From JAFDYH01 sp049840875 (lineage in GTDB: Bacteria > Bacteroidota > Bacteroidia > Chitinophagales > Chitinophagaceae): 64,000 nucleotides of DNA. A program made the translations under genes and the position numbers. The notes below the pieces were generated by a model that was given only the letters and a program-made list of their open reading frames with translations, was not told where the DNA came from and did no database searches. Below are positions 34,892 to 42,028 of this stretch, piece by piece. The stretch spans positions 124,001-188,000 of the forward strand of contig JASGJE010000002.1 in assembly GCA_049840875.1 (NCBI GenBank). The letters run 5' to 3'. Numbering within the stretch: position 1 is the stretch's first letter; every line of letters starts with the position of its first letter.

Positions 34892-35704
34892 ATGGGTCAA
34901 AAAGCAAATCCAATTGGTAACAGGTTAGGGATCATCCGTGGTTGGGAATCCAACTGGTATGGTGGCAAAAAAGATTTTGCTTCCAAATTGATCGAGGATA
35001 ACAAGATCAGAACTTACCTGAATGCACGTATCAATAAAGGCGGTATTTCTAAAATCGTCATTGAGCGTACGTTGGGAAAACTGATCATTACTATTCATAC
35101 ATCCAAGCCTGGTATCATCATTGGTAAAGGTGGTGGTGAAGTGGATCGTATTAAAGAAGAGTTGAAAAAACTCACTTCGAAAGACGATGTGCAGATTAAC
35201 ATTCTTGAAATACGCAGACCTGAGCTGGATGCAATGATTGTTGGTGATACCATTGCACGCCAGATTGAAAATCGTATCAACTTCAAACGCGCTACTAAAA
35301 TGGCGATTGCTTCTGCTCTCCGTATGGGTGCGGAAGGAATCAAAGTAAAGTTGAGTGGTCGTTTGGCTGGTGCTGAAATTGCCCGTAGCGAAGAATTCAA
35401 ACAAGGCCGTGTGCCCCTGCATACTTTCCGTATGGATATTGATTATGCCAATGTATTTGCGCAAACAGTATATGGTAAAATCGGTATCAAGGTTTGGATC
35501 TGTAAGGGAGAAGTATTGACGAAGAGAGATCTGAATCCAAACTTCGTTGGTGGCAAGAGTGATGTAAGTGACAGAAGAGAAAGAAGAGATGACCATGGAC
35601 ATGGCGGAGATCGTGGAGACCGTCGTGATCGTCGTGACGATCGCAGAGGTGGTGGTGGTGACAGAAGAGGAGGCGGTGGCCGTGGCGGTGATAGAAGAAA
35701 CTAA
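34892..35704 (+). CDS. rpsC: 30S ribosomal protein S3 (uS3) with RG/D-rich tail
   Basis: 270 residues from the ATG at 34892. GQKANPIGNRLGIIRGWESN, the KH-domain loop GIIIGKGGGEVDRI and the C-terminal domain KLSGRLAGAEIARSE, VWICKGE identify uS3. It forms the mRNA entry helicase with S4 and S5. Oddity: after residue ~220 the chain continues ~45 residues as DRRERRDDHGHGG then repeated GDRRDRRDD and GGGGDRRGG, a low-complexity Arg/Gly/Asp/His tail not found in E. coli S3. It is in frame and followed by a normal stop. Confidence 0.96.
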   Translation: MGQKANPIGNRLGIIRGWESNWYGGKKDFASKLIEDNKIRTYLNARINKGGISKIVIERTLGKLIITIHTSKPGIIIGKGGGEVDRIKEELKKLTSKDDVQINILEIRRPELDAMIVGDTIARQIENRINFKRATKMAIASALRMGAEGIKVKLSGRLAGAEIARSEEFKQGRVPLHTFRMDIDYANVFAQTVYGKIGIKVWICKGEVLTKRDLNPNFVGGKSDVSDRRERRDDHGHGGDRGDRRDRRDDRRGGGGDRRGGGGRGGDRRN

Positions 35705-35718
35705 TGTGTAAATATGCA

Positions 35719-35772
35719 AATGTGAAAATTTGCAAATGAAAGAAAACGGTTTGTAGAGATAATTTTCACATT
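35719..35772. repeat. 12-bp inverted repeat in the rpsC-rplP spacer
   Basis: AATGTGAAAATT (35719-35730) and AATTTTCACATT (35761-35772), perfect. A second right-side word TTTTCAAATT lies closer to the rplP ATG. Confidence 0.8.
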
Positions 35773-35805
35773 GTTACATTTTCGAATTTTCAAATTTTTT
35801 ATAAG

Positions 35806-36225
35806 ATGTTACAACCGAAAAGAACGAAACACAGGAAGATGCAGAAAGGTCGCATGAAAGGCGATGCGAAAAGAGGTACTACCATTTCGTTTGGCTCATA
35901 TGCATTGAAAGCATTGGACCAGCATTGGATTACCGATCGCCAGATTGAAGCGGCACGCCAGGCGCTGACCCGTGAGATGAAACGTGAAGGTAATGTTTGG
36001 ATCCGCATATTTCCTGATAAGCCAATTACCCGTAAGCCTGCGGAAGTACGTATGGGTAAAGGTAAAGGTAACCTGGAGTTTTGGGCTGCAGTAGTAAAAC
36101 CAGGTCGTATTTTATTCGAAGTAGATGGAGTTGATGAGAAAACAGCTCGTGCTTCATTAGGGTTGGCAGCAGGCAAATTGCCGATTAAAACAAAGTTTGT
36201 AACGAGAAGGGATTTAGTGAGCTAA
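35806..36225 (+). CDS. rplP: 50S ribosomal protein L16 (uL16)
   Basis: 139 residues, ATG start. MLQPKRTKHRKMQKGRMKG, then RQALTREMKREGNVWIRIFP and MGKGKGNLEFWAAVV are diagnostic. It contacts the A-site tRNA elbow and is a late assembly protein. Confidence 0.97.
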   Translation: MLQPKRTKHRKMQKGRMKGDAKRGTTISFGSYALKALDQHWITDRQIEAARQALTREMKREGNVWIRIFPDKPITRKPAEVRMGKGKGNLEFWAAVVKPGRILFEVDGVDEKTARASLGLAAGKLPIKTKFVTRRDLVS

Positions 36226-36229
36226 TATG

Positions 36230-36305
36230 TCCCGATAGCTATCGGGATGCTGATGTGCTAATTCGATAATGAGTTTAATTAGCAGATTAGCAAATTATCG
36301 AATTA
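36230..36305. repeat. Palindrome plus inverted repeat in the rplP-rpmC spacer
   Basis: TCCCGATAGCTATCGGGA (36230-36247) is a perfect 18-bp palindrome of the same family as the one in the tRNA pseudogene. It is followed by 12-base perfect inverted arms TAATTCGATAAT (36259-36270) and ATTATCGAATTA (36294-36305). Confidence 0.85.
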
Positions 36306-36321
36306 TCAAATTAAGAATAAG

Positions 36322-36531
36322 ATGTCAAAGAGAATTGATTTTGTAAAAAGTATTCAGGGTTTAAGTGAGAGTGATCTGAAGGCACGTATCGGTGAAGATG
36401 AACTTCGTTTGAAAAAGCTGGAGTTTGCGCATGCAATTTCTCCATTGGAAAACCCAATGAATATCCGCGGTCTTCGTAGAGAGATTGCACGGTTAAAGAC
36501 ACAATTAAAAGCAGTAGCAGCAACAAAGTAA
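36322..36531 (+). CDS. rpmC: 50S ribosomal protein L29 (uL29)
   Basis: 69 residues, ATG start. A two-helix protein with RRELARLKT-like ending (RGLRREIARLKTQLKAV) and KLEFAHAISPLENP. It binds near the tunnel exit beside L23. Length is normal. Confidence 0.93.
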   Translation: MSKRIDFVKSIQGLSESDLKARIGEDELRLKKLEFAHAISPLENPMNIRGLRREIARLKTQLKAVAATK

Positions 36532-36643
36532 TGTGCAAATATGCAGATGTGAAGGTGTGCAAATGAATTCAGCACGGGTTTAATTTCACATTGACACATT
36601 TTCAAACCAGCCTGTCGGTTGGCAGGTTTTCAAATTAGATAAA
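36532..36643. repeat. rpmC-rpsQ spacer with short words and a hairpin
   Basis: The left part repeats GCAAAT/GTGAA words, the right part has TTTCACATT and TTTTCAAATT. At 36608-36627 AACC..CCTGTC-GGTT-GGCAGGTT can fold as a short hairpin. The inverted arms here are poor (7 bases). Confidence 0.5.
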
Positions 36644-36904
36644 ATGTCTGAAGAAAGAAATTTAAGAAAAACGAGGATAGGTGTTGTAACCAGCAACAAA
36701 ATGACTAAGACTATCACGGTTGCGGTTGAACGTAAAGTGAAGCACCCTATCTATGGTAAGTTCGTAAAGAAGACTACCAAATTCCATGCGCACGATGATA
36801 AGAATGAATGCAGCATCGGCGATATCGTAAAGATCATGGAAACACGTCCACTGAGTAAGACTAAGCGGTGGAGACTGGTGGAGATTGTAGAGAAGGTGAA
36901 ATAG
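36644..36904 (+). CDS. rpsQ: 30S ribosomal protein S17 (uS17)
   Basis: 86 residues, ATG start. RIGVVTSNKMTKTITVAVER, KFHAHDDKNECSIGDIVKI and ETRPLSKTKRWRLVEI identify the OB-fold protein uS17, an early 16S 5'-domain binder. Confidence 0.97.
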   Translation: MSEERNLRKTRIGVVTSNKMTKTITVAVERKVKHPIYGKFVKKTTKFHAHDDKNECSIGDIVKIMETRPLSKTKRWRLVEIVEKVK

Positions 36905-36916
36905 TCAGAGACAAAG

Positions 36917-36991
36917 AGTATTCAGTATTGAGTACTTAGACGAGATGCGATTATAACGAATGTAAAATCTAAGTACTGAATACTAAGTACT
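36917..36991. repeat. 23-nt inverted repeat in the rpsQ-rplN spacer
   Basis: Positions 36917-36939 (ending GAGTACTTAG) pair with 36969-36991 (starting CTAAGTACTGAATACT) at 20 of 23 positions, with a 29-base loop. AGTACTTAG/CTAAGTACT at the base of the loop is perfect. Confidence 0.85.
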
Positions 36992-37007
36992 ACAAAACTA
37001 TAATAAG

Positions 37008-37376
37008 ATGATTCAGCAAGAAAGCCGTTTGAATGTTGCGGACAACAGTGGTGCCAAAGAGGTGCTGTGTATCCGTGTATTGGGAAACAGCGGTCAGCGT
37101 TATGCTAAGATTGGGGATAAGATTGTAGTAACTGTAAAGGATGCATTACCAGCCGGTGGTATCAAGAAAGGTACGGTGGCAAAAGCGGTTATTGTTCGCA
37201 CAACAAACAAGCTTCGTCGTAAAGATGGTTCCTATATCCGTTTTGATGATAACGCGGTAGTATTGTTGAACCAGAGTGATGAACCCCGTGGTACCCGCAT
37301 CTTCGGGCCAGTAGCGAGAGAGCTTCGTGATAAAGGGTATATGAAGATTATATCATTGGCGCCCGAAGTATTATAA
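37008..37376 (+). CDS. rplN: 50S ribosomal protein L14 (uL14)
   Basis: 122 residues, ATG start. MIQQESRLNVADNSGAKEV, KKGTVAKAVIVRTTNKLRRKDGSYI and GTRIFGPVARELR are diagnostic. It forms an intersubunit bridge and is the RsfS binding site. Confidence 0.98.
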   Translation: MIQQESRLNVADNSGAKEVLCIRVLGNSGQRYAKIGDKIVVTVKDALPAGGIKKGTVAKAVIVRTTNKLRRKDGSYIRFDDNAVVLLNQSDEPRGTRIFGPVARELRDKGYMKIISLAPEVL

Positions 37377-37482
37377 GCAACAGGCCATAGGCAATCAGCC
37401 TGGGGCCAGATAAATTAAAAGATTGACAAGCTTAAAGCCTAAAGCCAATAGCTTAAAGCCGGAAGCAAAAAGCAAAATAAAA
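37377..37482. repeat. rplN-rplX spacer with AAGCTTAAAGCC direct repeats
   Basis: Left part: GGCCATAGGCAATCAGCC and GGGGCCAG. Right part: CTTAAAGCC occurs twice (about 37434 and 37452), with GCAAAAAGCAAAA before the ATG. Partial pairing of GGC words with GCC words is possible. The layout is the same as in other spacers but the sequence is different. Confidence 0.5.
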
Positions 37483-37842
37483 ATGGCAACAAGATTTAAA
37501 CCTAAGTTCAGTATTAAAAAGGGTGACCTGGTAATTGTTATTTCAGGCGCTGCCAAAACTCAAAAAGACGAGAATGGCAAACTTTTATACAAGCCCCGCA
37601 CGGTGAAAGAAGTATTGGTTGATGAAGCGAAAGTGATCGTGGAAGGTGTAAATATTGTAACCCGTCACACAAAGCCAAATGCACAAAATACAAAAGGTGG
37701 TTTGGTAAAGAAGGAAGCTCCTATCCATATCAGCAACGTGATGTTGTGGGATGCAAAAGCAAAAGCTCCTTCAAAAGTGAAAAGAACGAAAGAAAACGGA
37801 AAAGTAGTCCGTATTTCAAAGAAATCAGGAGAGAAAATCTAA
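37483..37842 (+). CDS. rplX: 50S ribosomal protein L24 (uL24)
   Basis: 119 residues from the ATG at 37483. A longer TTG frame comes from the spacer. The KOW segment reads IKKGDLVIVISGAAKTQKDE, and later EGVNIVTRHTKPN and KKEAPIHISNVMLWD are typical of uL24. Between them the usual 'GKdKGk.G.V' turn is replaced by a longer loop (GAAKTQKDENGKLLYKP), a lineage feature. It starts 50S assembly on 23S domain I. Confidence 0.93.
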   Translation: MATRFKPKFSIKKGDLVIVISGAAKTQKDENGKLLYKPRTVKEVLVDEAKVIVEGVNIVTRHTKPNAQNTKGGLVKKEAPIHISNVMLWDAKAKAPSKVKRTKENGKVVRISKKSGEKI

Positions 37843-37880
37843 GACTGTTTCCGCTACTGGCGGTTTAAATAAACGATACT

Positions 37881-38447
37881 ATGAGTACGACAACATATAG
37901 TCCAAGATTGGCAGACAAGTACAAAAAGGAAGTTGTACCTGCATTGGTGAAGAAATTCGGATATAAATCTGTAATGCAAACGCCAAAATTGGAAAAAATT
38001 GCCATCAACCGTGGTGTGAATGGCGCAGTGTCTGACAAGAAGCTTATTGACATTGCCCTGGAAGAAATGACAACGATTACAGGACAAAAGGCGGTAGCGA
38101 CAATGTCCAAGAAGGACATTTCAAACTTCAAGCTGCGTAAGGCAATGCCTATTGGCGTGAGAGTAACATTGCGTGGCGAGAAGATGTATGAATTTCTGGA
38201 TCGCTTGATCGCAGTTGCACTTCCACGTGTACGTGATTTTAAAGGCATCAATGAGAAATCTTTTGATGGCCGTGGAAACTACACATTAGGTGTGACTGAG
38301 CAGATCATCTTTCCTGAAATTGATATCGACAAAGTGAATAAGATAACGGGTATGGATATCACGTTCGTGACTACGGCAAATACAGACGAAGAAGCATTTG
38401 AATTATTGAAAGAGTTGGGTATGCCGTTCAAAAATGTAAAAAAATAA
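37881..38447 (+). CDS. rplE: 50S ribosomal protein L5 (uL5)
   Basis: 188 residues, ATG start. KYKKEVVPALVKKFGYKSVM, KIAINRGVNGAVSDKK, IGVRVTLRGEKMYEFLDRLI and ALPRVRDFKGIN identify uL5, which binds 5S rRNA and contacts the P-site tRNA. It follows rplX by 38 bases, one of the few short spacers. Confidence 0.98.
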   Translation: MSTTTYSPRLADKYKKEVVPALVKKFGYKSVMQTPKLEKIAINRGVNGAVSDKKLIDIALEEMTTITGQKAVATMSKKDISNFKLRKAMPIGVRVTLRGEKMYEFLDRLIAVALPRVRDFKGINEKSFDGRGNYTLGVTEQIIFPEIDIDKVNKITGMDITFVTTANTDEEAFELLKELGMPFKNVKK

Positions 38448-38459
38448 TTTGCAAATATG

Positions 38460-38545
38460 TAAATATGAAAATGTGAAAATGGGTTCATGGATTTTCATAT
38501 TTACCTAAGAAAGAGTTTTGGTTGTGGACATTCATTTTCACATTT
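38460..38545. repeat. Two overlapping inverted repeats in the rplE-rpsN spacer
   Basis: TAAATATGAAAAT (38460-38472) pairs perfectly with ATTTTCATATTTA (38491-38503). AAATGTGAAAATG (38469-38481) pairs perfectly with CATTTTCACATTT (38533-38545). The left arms overlap, so the two stems are mutually exclusive, like an alternative-fold switch. Confidence 0.8.
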
Positions 38546-38574
38546 CCACATCTTCAAATTTTCAAATTTAAAAA

Positions 38575-38844
38575 ATGGCAAAAACATCAGTAAAAGCCAG
38601 GCAACGTAAGAGGGAGAAAATGGTGGCTCAACATGCTGCAAAACGTGCAGAGTTGAAAAAAGCGGGTGATTACAAAGCGTTGGATGAACTTCCAAAGAAT
38701 GCTTCACCAGTACGTTTGAAAAACCGTTGTCAGCTTACGGGTCGCCCAAAGGGTTATGTACGCTACTTTGGAATTTCCAGGATTGCATTGCGTGATATGG
38801 CGCTCAATGGAAAAATACCAGGGTTGAAAAAAGCGAGCTGGTAA
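38575..38844 (+). CDS. rpsN: 30S ribosomal protein S14 (uS14), zinc-free type
   Basis: 89 residues, ATG start. AKTSVKARQRKREKMVAQHA, NRCQLTGRPKGYVRYFGISR and KIPGLKKASW identify uS14. Only one Cys is present, so this is the longer zinc-independent form rather than the 61-residue CxxC form. Confidence 0.97.
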   Translation: MAKTSVKARQRKREKMVAQHAAKRAELKKAGDYKALDELPKNASPVRLKNRCQLTGRPKGYVRYFGISRIALRDMALNGKIPGLKKASW

Positions 38845-38871
38845 AGCAATTTGACAATTAGCAAATATTGA

Positions 38872-38972
38872 AATTTGAAAATTGTCAGATAATTGAGTAA
38901 TAAAAGTGTTTAAATAAATAGAAGGTTTGAGGTGTTCATTTTCACATTTTCAAATTTTCACATTTTCAAATT
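38872..38972. repeat. Inverted repeat in the rpsN-rpsH spacer
   Basis: AATTTGAAAAT (38872-38882) has two perfect inverted partners ATTTTCAAATT (38946-38956 and 38962-38972). The second ends three bases before the rpsH ATG. Confidence 0.8.
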
Positions 38973-38975
38973 AAT

Positions 38976-39374
38976 ATGGTAACAGATCCTATAGCAGATT
39001 TTCTTACAAGAATCCGTAATGCACAGATGGCGGGTCATCGTATTGTTGAAATACCTGCATCAAACCTGAAAAAGCGTTTGACGGAAATTTTGTACAACCA
39101 GGGTTATATTCTGAAATACAAGTTTGAGGATGATAATAAGCAAGGCGTTATTAAAATCGCTTTGAAATACGATCCTCAATCGAAGCAGCCGGCTATTCAA
39201 AGCCTGGAAAGAGTAAGCCGACCAGGTTTGAGGCAATATTCAAAACCGGCAGAGTTTCAGCGTGTGAAGAATGGCCTGGGAGTAGCAATAATTTCTACTT
39301 CCCAAGGTGTGATGACTGATAAAGAGGCGAAGTCGAAGAATGTTGGCGGAGAGATTCTTTGCTACATCTACTAA
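38976..39374 (+). CDS. rpsH: 30S ribosomal protein S8 (uS8)
   Basis: 132 residues, ATG start. VTDPIADFLTRIRNAQMAGH, RVSRPGLRQYSKP and GLGVAIISTSQGVMTDKEA are diagnostic. Central 16S rRNA binder. In E. coli it represses the spc operon, but no such target is evident here. Confidence 0.98.
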   Translation: MVTDPIADFLTRIRNAQMAGHRIVEIPASNLKKRLTEILYNQGYILKYKFEDDNKQGVIKIALKYDPQSKQPAIQSLERVSRPGLRQYSKPAEFQRVKNGLGVAIISTSQGVMTDKEAKSKNVGGEILCYIY

Positions 39375-39388
39375 TATGCAAATGTGAC

Positions 39389-39518
39389 AATTTGAAAATT
39401 TGAAAATGTTTTCAGATTGTCCGTGAATAGAGAAGCGAATGATAATTTAAGTTTTCTATACGGTAACTGAACACGTTCGCTGGATTTTCAAATTGTTTAA
39501 TTTTCAAATTTTCAAATT
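39389..39518. repeat. 19-bp perfect inverted repeat in the rpsH-rplF spacer
   Basis: AATTTGAAAATTTGAAAAT (39389-39407) and ATTTTCAAATTTTCAAATT (39500-39518) are perfect 19-base inverted arms around 92 bases. The right arm ends two bases before the rplF ATG. These are the longest perfect arms of the cluster. Confidence 0.9.
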
Positions 39519-39520
39519 TT

Positions 39521-40075
39521 ATGTCTCGTATAGGTAAAAAAGCAGTAACAATCCCTTCAGGTGTGACAGCAAGTGTCGGAAGTGATAATGTACTTACTGT
39601 GAAAGGTCCGAAAGGCGAATTGAAGCAAGCCGTTGATCGTGATATCAAAATAGAAGTGAAAGATGGTACTGTGAATTTTTCACGTCCTACAGACCAGATC
39701 CGTCATAGGGCGATGCATGGTCTTTATCGTGCTATCACTGCCAATCTTGTAAAAGGAGTAACGGAAGGATATACCCGCAAACTGGAATTGATAGGCGTAG
39801 GTTTCAAAGCGTCTAATCAAGGCAACGTGATTGATTTGTCGTTAGGGTATTCTCACAATATTATTTTCGAAGTTCCCAAAGAATTGAAGGTAGCTACTGC
39901 CCAGGAAAAAGGGCAGAACCCTACTATCACTCTTGATGGAATCGATAAACAATTGATCGGCCAGGTAGCTGCCAAATTGCGCAGCTTGCGTAAACCTGAA
40001 CCTTATAAAGGAAAAGGTGTACGCTATGTAGGTGAAGTGGTGAGGAAGAAAGCTGGTAAAGCGGCTGGTAAGTAA
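39521..40075 (+). CDS. rplF: 50S ribosomal protein L6 (uL6)
   Basis: 184 residues, ATG start. MSRIGKKAVTIPSGVT, VTVKGPKGEL-like LTVKGPKGELKQ, and the C-terminal RKPEPYKGKGVRYVGEVVRK are diagnostic. Located near the factor-binding site. Confidence 0.98.
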   Translation: MSRIGKKAVTIPSGVTASVGSDNVLTVKGPKGELKQAVDRDIKIEVKDGTVNFSRPTDQIRHRAMHGLYRAITANLVKGVTEGYTRKLELIGVGFKASNQGNVIDLSLGYSHNIIFEVPKELKVATAQEKGQNPTITLDGIDKQLIGQVAAKLRSLRKPEPYKGKGVRYVGEVVRKKAGKAAGK

Positions 40076-40076
40076 A

Positions 40077-40187
40077 GCCCCTAACCCCTGAAGGGGGATA
40101 AAGGCAAGTTCATTGAGTATAACAATTTTAATAAAGTTTCTGGCAGTATCAGAAACGTAAAAACTCCCCTTTAGGGGATGGGGGTTA
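40077..40187. repeat. CCCCT/AGGGG inverted repeat in the rplF-rplR spacer
   Basis: Left arm 40077-40097 contains GCCCCTAACCCCTGAAGGGG, right arm 40163-40187 contains CTCCCCTTTAGGGGATGGGG. Each arm is a small hairpin by itself, and the two are also roughly complementary. This is the same repeat family that interrupts mtaB. The right arm ends a few bases before the rplR ATG. Confidence 0.75.
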
Positions 40188-40190
40188 TAT

Positions 40191-40550
40191 ATGAATCCGA
40201 AAATTAAAACACAGAGAAGGCAGAATATTCGTTTTGGTATACGTGCCAAGATCAGCGGCACTACACAAAAGCCAAGACTGTCTGTTTTCAGAAGTAACAG
40301 CGATATCTATGCGCAATTGATTGACGATAGCAAAGGCCAGACTATTGCATCTGCTTCGTCGAAGGACAAAGATATTGCTGCACAAAAAGTGAATAAGACA
40401 GAACAAAGTAAATTGGTTGGCGCGGCAATAGCCCGTAAAGCAAATGAGGCAGGTTTAAAAGAGATTATTTTTGACCGTGGCGGTTATCTGTATCATGGTC
40501 GTGTAAAAGCGGTAGCCGAAGGTGCAAGAGAAGGCGGGTTGAAGTTTTAA
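40191..40550 (+). CDS. rplR: 50S ribosomal protein L18 (uL18)
   Basis: 119 residues, ATG start. QRRQNIRFGIRAKISGTTQK, RLSVFRSNSDIYAQLIDD and FDRGGYLYHGRVKAVAEGAR are diagnostic. It binds 5S rRNA together with L5. Confidence 0.97.
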   Translation: MNPKIKTQRRQNIRFGIRAKISGTTQKPRLSVFRSNSDIYAQLIDDSKGQTIASASSKDKDIAAQKVNKTEQSKLVGAAIARKANEAGLKEIIFDRGGYLYHGRVKAVAEGAREGGLKF

Positions 40551-40586
40551 TTTAAGTTTCAAATCACAGATTTCAAACAGAAATAA

Positions 40587-41105
40587 ATGTCAAAAGTTAA
40601 TTTAAAAAGAGTAAAAGCTGGCGATCTTGAATTGAAAGATAAAGTTGTTGCTATCAATCGTGTGGTAAAGACAACTAAGGGTGGCCGTGCTTTCAGCTTT
40701 TCCGCATTGGTAGTTGTAGGCAACGAAAGTGGTATTGTTGGTCATGGTTTGGGAAAAGCTAAAGAAGTACAGGAAGCAATTACGAAAGGAATTGAAGATG
40801 CAAAAAAGAACTTGATTAAGGTTCCCATAATGCATGGAACGATTCCACATGATCAATGGGCGAAAGAAGGCGCTGCTAAAGTGCTGATTAAACCTGCTGC
40901 TCATGGTACGGGTGTAATCGCAGGAGGTAGCATGCGTGCCGTATTGGAAAGCGCTGGTGTTACAGACGTTTTGGCAAAATCACTCGGTTCTGCTAACCCA
41001 CATAACGTGGTAAAAGCGACTTTCAAAGCCCTTGCATTACTGCGCGAGCCAATCAATGTAGCAAAGACAAGATCATTGGGATTGAAGAAAGTGTTTAACG
41101 GTTAA
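40587..41105 (+). CDS. rpsE: 30S ribosomal protein S5 (uS5)
   Basis: 172 residues, ATG start. DKVVAINRVVKTTKGGRAFS, VGHGLGKAKEVQEAI and GTGVIAGGSMRAVLESAGV identify uS5, which supports decoding fidelity and the mRNA entry channel. The 36-base spacer from rplR repeats TTTCAAA twice. Confidence 0.98.
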   Translation: MSKVNLKRVKAGDLELKDKVVAINRVVKTTKGGRAFSFSALVVVGNESGIVGHGLGKAKEVQEAITKGIEDAKKNLIKVPIMHGTIPHDQWAKEGAAKVLIKPAAHGTGVIAGGSMRAVLESAGVTDVLAKSLGSANPHNVVKATFKALALLREPINVAKTRSLGLKKVFNG

Positions 41106-41121
41106 CTGTTATAAGTATTAC

Positions 41122-41170
41122 GTTTTACGTAGTACGTTTGATCAGCCAACAGGTTGGTATAACGTAAAAC
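41122..41170. repeat. Inverted repeat in the rpsE-rpmD spacer
   Basis: GTTTTACGT (41122-41130) and ACGTAAAAC (41162-41170) are perfect. Between them CCAAC-AG-GTTGG (41146-41157) is a second small palindrome. Further ACGTA words lie before the rpmD ATG. Confidence 0.7.
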
Positions 41171-41199
41171 TTAGAACGTATAACGTACAACTTTAGAAA

Positions 41200-41379
41200 A
41201 TGAAAAAGATAAAAATAACTTTAGTAAAAAGCCCGATCGACAGACCAGAGCGTCAAAAGCTCACGTTAAAAGCATTGGGTTTAAATAAAACAAATTCTTC
41301 TAAAGAATTAGAAGCTACTCCACAGATACTCGGTATGGTAAGAAAGGTAGAGCATTTGGTAACAGTGGAAGAAGCTTAA
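41200..41379 (+). CDS. rpmD: 50S ribosomal protein L30 (uL30)
   Basis: 59 residues, ATG at 41200, TAA at 41377-41379. KKIKITLVKSPIDRPERQK, LKALGLNKTNSSKEL and GMVRKVEHLVTVEE are diagnostic of uL30. Length is normal. Easily missed because of its size, but the position between rpsE and rplO is exactly the expected one. Confidence 0.97.
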   Translation: MKKIKITLVKSPIDRPERQKLTLKALGLNKTNSSKELEATPQILGMVRKVEHLVTVEEA

Positions 41380-41503
41380 GAGAATGGATAAATAAAAGTG
41401 AAAAGGTAAAAATGACAATGCTGATTTTTCGTTTTTAGCTTTTCATTTTTCATTATTAAAAGCGAGCTCCGGGCTTTCGGGGCGTAAGTTAAAAATCAAA
41501 GCA
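41380..41503. repeat. rpmD-rplO spacer with AAAAAT/ATTTTT words
   Basis: Left AGTGAAAAGGTAAAAATGAC, right CTGATTTTTCGTTTTTAGC and TTTTCATTTTTCATTATT. Arms pair over AAAAATGA/TCATTTTT. Followed by a GC-rich bit (GAGCTCCGGGCTTTCGGGG) near 41463-41483. Confidence 0.55.
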
Positions 41504-41953
41504 ATGAATCTTCACGAATTAAGGCCTGCAAAAGGCGCAACGCACAAGGAAAAAAGAATTGGTCGTGGTGACGGCTCAGGTCATGGTGGTACGTCTACAA
41601 AAGGTACAAAAGGTGGTCAAAGCCGTGCCGGTTACAAACGCAAAATGGGTCATGAAGGTGGCCAGATGCCGATTCAGCGTCGTATCCCTAAACGCGGTTT
41701 CAAAAACCCACACCGTGTAGAATACAAAGTGTTTAACCTCGGCCAGATTGATCAATTGGTTGAAAAATACGGCATCAAGGAATTTACGTTGGAGAATTTA
41801 TACGTTAACGGACTGATCAGTCAAACTGATAAAGTAAAAGTTCTTGGAACGGGCGAATTGAAAGCCAAACTTCCCTTTAAAATAAATGCAATTAGCGGTA
41901 AAGCTAAGTCAGCTATTGAAGCTGCAGGCGGTACACTAGAGATTGTAAAGTAA
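41504..41953 (+). CDS. rplO: 50S ribosomal protein L15 (uL15)
   Basis: 149 residues, ATG start. MNLHELRPAKGATHKEKRIG, the Gly-rich GRGDGSGHGGTSTKGTKGGQ and GHEGGQMPIQRRIPKRGF are diagnostic. Late 50S assembly protein. Followed by an intrinsic terminator-like hairpin before secY. Confidence 0.97.
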   Translation: MNLHELRPAKGATHKEKRIGRGDGSGHGGTSTKGTKGGQSRAGYKRKMGHEGGQMPIQRRIPKRGFKNPHRVEYKVFNLGQIDQLVEKYGIKEFTLENLYVNGLISQTDKVKVLGTGELKAKLPFKINAISGKAKSAIEAAGGTLEIVK

Positions 41954-41969
41954 TAGTTGTAACTTGCAG

Positions 41970-41997
41970 AGACGCACCTGAAAATGCGTCTTTTAAA
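41970..41997 (+). terminator. Terminator-like hairpin between rplO and secY
   Basis: AGACGCA, loop CCTGAAAA, TGCGTCT, then TTTAAATTTTT. It would end or attenuate transcription before secY. Confidence 0.65.
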
Positions 41998-42028
41998 TTT
42001 TTATAGGGCTTAAATCGTTTAAACTCCC

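Noticed and set aside
34925..35735. Minus-strand frames over rpsC, one Thr/Ser-rich and one His-rich with HHHH runs
   Set aside because: They mirror the S3 gene and its repetitive tail. No start context or domain of their own.
32556..41503. Repeated words between ribosomal genes considered as a CRISPR array
   Set aside because: Repeats are imperfect, inverted, of different families, and separated by genes. No regular spacer length and no cas genes.
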